DNA of 64,000 nucleotides, taken from the NCBI GenBank assembly GCA_021432605.1, contig MU271143.1, forward strand, positions 2,551,277-2,615,276. The letters run 5' to 3'. Shown one piece after another: positions 57,665 through 64,000 of this stretch (position 1 is the stretch's first letter; each line of letters starts with the position of its first letter). The notes under the pieces are model-generated. The model was not told the DNA's origin and searched no databases. It saw only the letters and a list, made by a program, of their open reading frames with translations. The position numbers and the translations under genes are program-made. Source of the DNA: Coniochaeta sp. PMI_546 (taxonomy: Eukaryota > Ascomycota > Sordariomycetes > Coniochaetales > Coniochaetaceae).

Positions 57665-60284
57665 CTAGCATGTCGCATGTTTTTCGTCTCTCGCCTCGCA
57701 TGACCAGATGACGCGATACATATCTCTCTCCTTTCAAAATCGACTTAACACACAGGAACCAGAGCATGGCTGACAAAGAGTCATTTTGTCTTGGCAACAG
57801 GAAGTGATTGCACTTTTTAGGACATCGATGCGACGTAACGGTCCGCAGCACTACCGCGACCAACTTACCGACTGATCACGAAGTTTGCAACGCTGCGAAA
57901 GTCGAACAGCATTAGAGTCGTGCTTACTTAATCGGTACTAACTTGCCAGCTCGAGACTCCGCACTGGGGTCGCGAATCCTTCATCGAGCAACCAATGCCA
58001 AGCGATCGAGCGACTTGAAGACGTCGTGGAGTCAAGGCTATTGTTCGACAGAACGCAGTTGTGGAGGACACGGCCGTGTGAGGTACGCGGACAATTTCGA
58101 CTTCGGATGGAGTTGGAAGAAGAGGACGCGCGGCGTGGCAGGGGAGGAACAAGTTGCGGCCGGCTATATTTGATAGCTCCAGCGCTCGAGCAGAATTTGT
58201 GGACTGCATTTCGGTACTACTGAGGCTTCGAAGCACAGTCTGTCTTCCACGTCTGGGGAAGTAGTAGGGATTTGATCTTTCGCCGAGGTTGCGACGCTGT
58301 CCTCATGCCCATGTCTCATTTGCAGGACACATCGACTTGATGGGGTGGCGGCTATGCGGCTAGGAGATTGACTGCGCTGCAGAACAAGTTGATACAGAAA
58401 AGAAATCGGTGTTATTCCCTTCTGTGTGTATGTGCGTGTTCCTGCTTATGCTGCCTTTCGTATGCTTCGTGTCGAAGAGCAAAGCAACTCTTCCCCCCCT
58501 GTTCGGTCATGTTTTGTTATGTGGATGAGTGGACTAGTTGTTGATTTGGTGATGTTTCGATCTCGGATAGACCGAAAGGCGTATTACTACGATAGACTCT
58601 TGTGCGCTGTCCTGGCCATTCATGTGCATCTTGGTCAAGTCAAAGGAAACAGTTCTACACGTATATCAGCGTCTCACTACTGCTGTAGCCCAACCATACC
58701 AGCACGCCGTAGCACCACAAGCGAGAGAAAGCCGGAAGGGCTTCCAGAACGGAGTCTCTCGGTAGTGGGACACGCCACAGCCCTTGCGTGGCACGTTTCC
58801 TCGAATACGACATCAGGGTAGCAGAACGGCCTATCCCTTTTCTGGTGCGCTAGGCCAGATGCTGGTCGGGGGTGCAACGCCAATTTGGACTTCATTCGTT
58901 TCTCATCAATCTCGTCAAGACCTGACCTGCCGCGAGACCTGGAACCATTACGTGCAATCTAGACCATTGGATAGTGGGAGGTAGGAGACGTGTCGAACGA
59001 CGAACTGTCTCTGAGGATAGGAATCTTCCAGATCCCGGTCCTGTGGTCATATGGTTGACGAACCATCACCGTGTTACAATGAGTACCTACCTTATTCATG
59101 ACTATCTAGCCTCAACGAGACAGCCAGCTTCTCAATTCTTTTTTCTTTTGTGTGACCAAGACCTTATACTTCGCGGTGACTCTGAAAAGAAAGGGGTACT
59201 GGCAGACTGGTCGCGAGGAAGGTGCGATCCATTGTCACTCCGTCAACCTTTGCAGACCTCACTGGAGGCGGACTGTGAGGCAATATAAGGGAGCGAAGGC
59301 GAGAGGAGATGATTTAAAGAATATTCTTAGCACACGGTTCAGGTTGCCTCACGACCTTTTCGAGCCACTTCAGAGCATTTAAAGGGCAAATGTCGACGCC
59401 AGGTGAGGTCGGTCTGCTCCGTCCCGTGATCCGCCATTGACGCTCGTCTTCTGAAGTAACTTGAACTTCTCCCCGTATTCGAGATGGCTACCTGTTCACT
59501 CGGCTTGTATTGGATCTTACTGTTTTCGTACGAGATGCATTCACTTCGTTCTATCCAGTCATCCTGATGTTGCCGTCTCCGGCCGATATATTCCAAGGTT
59601 CGCTCTAGCCCCGTCATACCACTGCTCCATTTTGCAGCAAGTGCATACGAACTCTGGCCTGGCCAGCTTCCATCATCTCTTACCTGCCGGCGTGCGCCCA
59701 ATCGCCTTATTACCAAGTAGTCTTCCCCAGTGCTAACCCGCAAAGCCGGTACAAGCAGGTGGTGATCTCGCCCACCCGGCTAAAATCGCTTCATTTACAG
59801 ATATTGTCGCTTCCGCCCGAACGATCGACGGTGCGGTCATACGCCTCGCTCTCTTCTTGGATTCAGCTGCTACAGCACCATATCCTGCATCTGTTCTCAT
59901 TCTTTTCGTCTTCCCCGGTTTTCGTGTTCAAGACGTGGCTCGACTTTTTCTGCCCTGCTACAACATCCGGGGCGGACCGCAGCACTCCTTTAATAAACAC
60001 GAGTGACTCCGGCAGGGCGACATAACTATACGAAGAGATCCCTCTCCCTGTCTTGTCTGTCGCCCTGTGATTGCCTCATGATGCTGCAAGGAACCGTCGC
60101 CGCAGACTTCGCCTAGCTGCACGTATCCGTCGCTTCGCTCACCGCAAGCCGGGGCCGGAGAGCGCCCACCTTGTCATACTTCACTGGCGAACTGTTGGTT
60201 GTTAAAACTTCAGCTTGAATCTCGATTTGGTTTTCACTGGACTCTTGACCTAGTCGAGCAGAAGCACAAAATTCATGCCTCAAA
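57665..60284. other. Intergenic region upstream of chitin synthase
   Basis: About 2.6 kb between two plus-strand genes. I see no conserved frame. The 3' part (roughly 59750-60284) is pyrimidine-rich and may be a long chitin synthase 5' UTR with short upstream frames. Confidence 0.45.
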
Positions 60285-62935
60285 ATGTTGGAAGAAGTCA
60301 ACCCAGCATGGCCTGTCAAGGACGTGAGTAGACCGATGTGCCATCTGATCAGGGATTAAGGATCTCGACTGCAGTGAAGCGTTGTAACTGACTTTATTTT
60401 CACGTCAGATTGTATACACGGCCATTGTCGGCCTCGTCATGCTTGCCGCTGTTTTAGAATGGTTCTTATGGATAGCGGCCTTCATGTACTGCCTGGTCAA
60501 AGTCTTCCAGAAAGCGGAACACTGGACCGTGAGGATTCTGTCCGTCATCGTGGGCATTGCGTTCCTCCTGCTGAGGTGAGTCTGCTACCAGATCCTCGGT
60601 GGAATCGTCAGTCTAACGGACTACAAGATGTATCTTCTTACCCATTATGATCGTCACTCTGCCATTGCCAAGCCAGATAGTCAAGGTCTGGCCGACTAAG
60701 ATGGTGGAATTCCTCCAGTGGTTTGCCTTCTGGAGTTTTGCTGGGCTCCTCACAGTACCTTGGCTCTTCTGCGTCTACCAAATAGTCACACACCAACTTG
60801 GAAGGACGAAACGCATCAAGCAAGTTCTCGACGAGATATCGGCCCCAAAAGTCGTCATCGTCATGCCATGCTATAAGGAGGAACCCGAAGTCCTTATCAC
60901 TGCCATCAACTCGGTTGTCGAATGCGACTACCCCCCGTCTTGCATCCACGTCTTTCTGTCCTTTGACGGCGATCAGGAGGACGAGTTGTACCTCAACACC
61001 ATTGAGAAGCTTGGCGTCCCCCTGACACTGGAGACATATCCTAAGAGCATTGACGTGGCCTACAGAGGCGCCAGGGTCACCGTCTCTCGCTTCCCCCACG
61101 GCGGAAAGCGCCACTGCCAGAAGATGACGTTCAGGCTCATCGACAAGGTCTACCAGGAATATCTCAGGAGGAACGATAACCTCTTCATCCTCTTCATTGA
61201 TTCCGATTGTATCCTCGACCGGGTGTGTCTGCAGAACTTTGTCTACGATATGGAGCTCAGCCCGGGTAACCGTCGCGACATGCTGGCGATGACGGGCGTC
61301 ATCACATCAACAACAAAGAAGCATAGTCTGATCACTCTCCTCCAGGACATGGAGTACATCCACGGCCAACTTTTCGAACGGACCGTCGAATCCGGCTGCG
61401 GAGCCGTCACATGCCTCCCCGGTGCCCTGACGATGCTGCGCTTCTCGGCCTTCCGCAGGATGGCCAAGTACTACTTCGCAGACAAGGCCGAACAGTGCGA
61501 GGATCTCTTTGACTTTGCCAAGTCCCATCTAGGCGAAGACCGCTGGCTGACGCATCTGTTCATGATTGGCGCTAAGAAGCGATATCAGATCCAGATGTGC
61601 ACATCGGCTTTCTGCAAGACAGAGGCCGTGCAGACGATGGCGTCGCTTATCAAGCAGCGCCGGCGCTGGTTCCTGGGCTTCATCACCAACGAAGTGTGCA
61701 TGCTGACGGACTGGCGGCTGTGGAAGAAGTACCCCATCCTCGTGCTGGTCCGCTTCATGCAGAACACGATCCGGACAACGGCTCTGCTGTTCTTCATCAT
61801 GGTCCTAGCCCTGCTGTCGACCACCAAGACGATAAACGACCTCCCCGTCGGCTTCATCGCCATCTCACTGGGCTTGAACTGGCTGATGATGATCTACTTC
61901 GGCGCCAAGCTACGCCGATACAAAATCTGGTTCTACCCCTTGATGTTCATCCTCAACCCCTTCTTTAACTGGTACTACATGGTCTACGGCATCTTCACGG
62001 CCGGGCAGCGCACCTGGGGCGGCCCGCGCGCGGACGCCGCCGCCGCCGACTCGACGACGACCGCTCAACAGGCGATCGAGCAGGCCGAGAAGGCGGGCGA
62101 CGACCTCAACATCGTGCCCGAGTCCTTCATACCCGCCGCGGAGGCGCAGGCCATGGGGGAGACCAAGATCGGCAAGAAGAGCAAGAGGGTCAGCGACGGC
62201 GGCGTCGGCAGGTCGCGCAGCATCCTGCAGCCGCCGGACAGGATCGCGGGCAAGTTCTCCGCGCCGGAGAGGACGCCGAGCGGGTGGTATCAGCACCCGG
62301 ACGACTCGATGGCGAGCGTCAGCGTGCTGGCGGGGGGAACTTCGGCCTCCTACGGGAGGGGCAAGCTGCAGCATCGGGACTCGTTTGAGAGCGCCGAGAC
62401 GGGGAGTTACTCGGTCTACATGCCGCGCCGGGTGGAGAGCATCATGGGCGAGGAGGACAGGCGCAAGTACGAGCTCGCGCAGGCGAGCCAGACAAGCACG
62501 TTTGTGGGGAACTCGAGGCTGTACCAGGGCCCGCCGCCGGGACAGGTGTATGAGTTCTCCGAGTCGGAGCTGAGGCGGGCCGGGTTCACGGATGCGGCGG
62601 ACGGACATGGCTCGGGTCGGCCACGACAGCACAGGAGGCTTGCTAGTAATGATAGCGTGCACTCTGGAGGGACGGCGGAGCAGCAGCAGCAGCAGCAGGA
62701 GCATCCTCCGGGATCGACTACAGATACGAACAGGGCGGCGAGACAGCCGCCGGTGCCGCCGCCGAGCGTGAATTCCAGGACGGGGAGGAGCCCGCTTGGA
62801 CGGGCCAGTTGGGTGCGGACGAGTACTATGGATGAAGTGGAGGATCAGATTGAGGGGAGCCACGATGGAGAGGCGACTGAGCACGGCCAGAGAGGATGGT
62901 CAGGGCCGAACCAGCGCAACGGAGGCCTGTCATAG
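60285..62935 (+). CDS. Chitin synthase, class VI type (ChsD-like)
   Basis: Exons 60285-60323, 60409-60575, 60628-62935; 837 residues. Two to three N-terminal membrane helices (IVYTAIVGLVMLAAVLEWFL, LSVIVGIAFLLLRCIFLPIM) precede the GT2 domain: VVIVMPCYKEEPEVLITAIN, LFILFIDSDCILDR, CLPGALTMLRF, EDRWLTHLFMIG and the catalytic QRRRW near residue 412. Three more helices follow, with FYPLMFILNPFFNWYYMVYG last. No myosin head is present, which fits the small division III class rather than classes V/VII. About 280 C-terminal residues are low complexity with a six-CAG run (62681-62698). It polymerises GlcNAc from UDP-GlcNAc at the plasma membrane. The class call rests on remembered architecture. Confidence 0.93.
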
Positions 62936-64000
62936 TGGAGGGCTAGGAGGCGATACGGCTTCATTGCGGGGAATGTGAGGGGCCGAGACGAGGAGCTGGA
63001 TAGACTGTATGCATTCAATTGACGTATCTGATCCTTGCCCCTCTGTCTGAATATCGCCAGACGAGGAATGAACCCTCGATAGAGTAATGACTTCTACACG
63101 GTTTGTCAGCAAGGCTCGGATTAGAAGCTGCATCGTAGTAGGAGGCGAGAGTTACACAGTAGAGAGGCTCGCGACTCGTTAGAGTAAACTCAGAGTAGTG
63201 TACGTCAAGTTTCTAGGAGCATCCCCTTCGGATACTAGAATATAGTAGAATATTCCCGTATTGAGGCTTTGCAGTGCCATCCAGTCAGCTCAGCCGCGGA
63301 AGTACACCTCAGTTGGATTATGCGCATACGCCAGGGTGTGCTCTGGATTCCGTCGTGTCTCGAATTTGCCTGAGTATACTACGTGTACCATGATAGTGGC
63401 CATCCCAGCATCACAGAGCACCGGATAGAAGGCTGCGTTGTGCTCTGGAACTATCTCACTATGGTAATCAGCCTCTGTGAGACAAGTCAGATATGTTTTG
63501 TGGAGTCATGGTGTGCTTTAAAGTGCCTACCCATAGAGGACGAGAATTGGGTTATCTGTTGGAGGTGAAGAGGACGACCAGTTAGTCCGTACGTAGTATC
63601 TTATTACCTTTTCGCCTCCAGTGTGTAATATTATCCCATGGGCAAATGCCGATAGGATATTATTTATTTAGAAAGGGAAGATTTAGACTAAGGTGCCTCG
63701 CTGTGGTATGTGTACACTAGATGCATAAAACGTAGTCGGTACCTCGAGGCAACGATAAGGTAATGGAAGGTAGCCCTGCGATAGAGGGGTGCTCAGCCAG
63801 AACTTTCTTCCCACGTCTTCCAGCTTCGAATCGCTACGAAGTAGAGCGGGCAGCCCCGCCACTAGATCCACCCCTTGGCGTGCCAAGATCCAAGGCGCCA
63901 GCTTTCGCAGTCGGGCAACTTCTGAATGATTTTTTCATTTGCCCAGCGCCAAAATCTCCATATTTTCGCAACGACCAGCAGCAATCATCACTTCCACCCA
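62936..64000. other. Intergenic region to window end
   Basis: The 3' flank of chitin synthase and about 1 kb of AT-richer sequence. I see no coding sequence. The last 150 nt, pyrimidine- and A-rich, could be the leader of a gene beyond the window. Confidence 0.45.

Noticed and set aside
61910-62884. 324-codon minus-strand frame, Arg-rich
   Set aside because: Antisense to the C-terminal part of chitin synthase; composition reflects GC-rich codons of the real gene.

Overview
The window reads as nuclear DNA of a filamentous ascomycete (Pezizomycotina, most likely Sordariomycetes). The support is: many genes with short introns (about 46-100 nt, GT..AG with CTAAC/CTGAC-like branch sites), GC-rich codon use, and a gene set typical of such fungi: a class VI-type chitin synthase, a GH10 xylanase, nitrate reductase, a fused ergothioneine synthase and Zn2Cys6 regulators. 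I see no tRNA, rRNA, CRISPR array, transposon or retroelement that I can support.

Layout. 1-1165: 3' part of a SigF-like NTF2-domain protein gene. 1646-5008 (-): a UaY/Ppr1-type zinc-cluster regulator. 7464-9511 (-): an MFS transporter. 9.5-19.1 kb: a long gene-poor tract. 19142-25868: an Lso2/CCDC124-like ribosome factor, an E2-variant (AKTIP-like), a conserved unknown gene carrying an in-frame TAG, and an AlkB-family dioxygenase with CUE-like and GRF domains. 26390-29062: PEX7 and the xylanase, convergent. 30562-35585: a mitochondrial DEAD-box helicase (Mss116-like), an unknown membrane-associated protein and a CUE-domain protein. 36734-42751: a radical-SAM protein of the PflA-like COG1313 type, a coiled-coil unknown, a NECAP-like endocytic factor and eIF2B alpha. 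43517-47155 (-): ergothioneine synthase in 11 exons. 49083-51821 (-): nitrate reductase, with an upstream region rich in GATA cores and carrying one NIT4-type palindrome. 53744-57664: UPF2/NMD2. 60285-62935: chitin synthase.

The genes are mostly unrelated housekeeping functions and do not form an obvious cluster. Shared themes are translation and mRNA quality control (Lso2-like, eIF2B alpha, UPF2, Mss116) and nutrient-regulated metabolism (nitrate reductase, xylanase, the UaY-type regulator). I reconstructed exon joins by eye from splice consensus, reading phase and the family sequence I remember; no alignment was run. I found no convincing undescribed system. The best leads are a GC-AG intron in the regulator, the in-frame TAG in an otherwise intact conserved gene, very small exons in the ergothioneine gene, a stop-free 63-nt intron inside UPF2, and a TAAGGTA/TACCTTA motif that recurs near gene starts.
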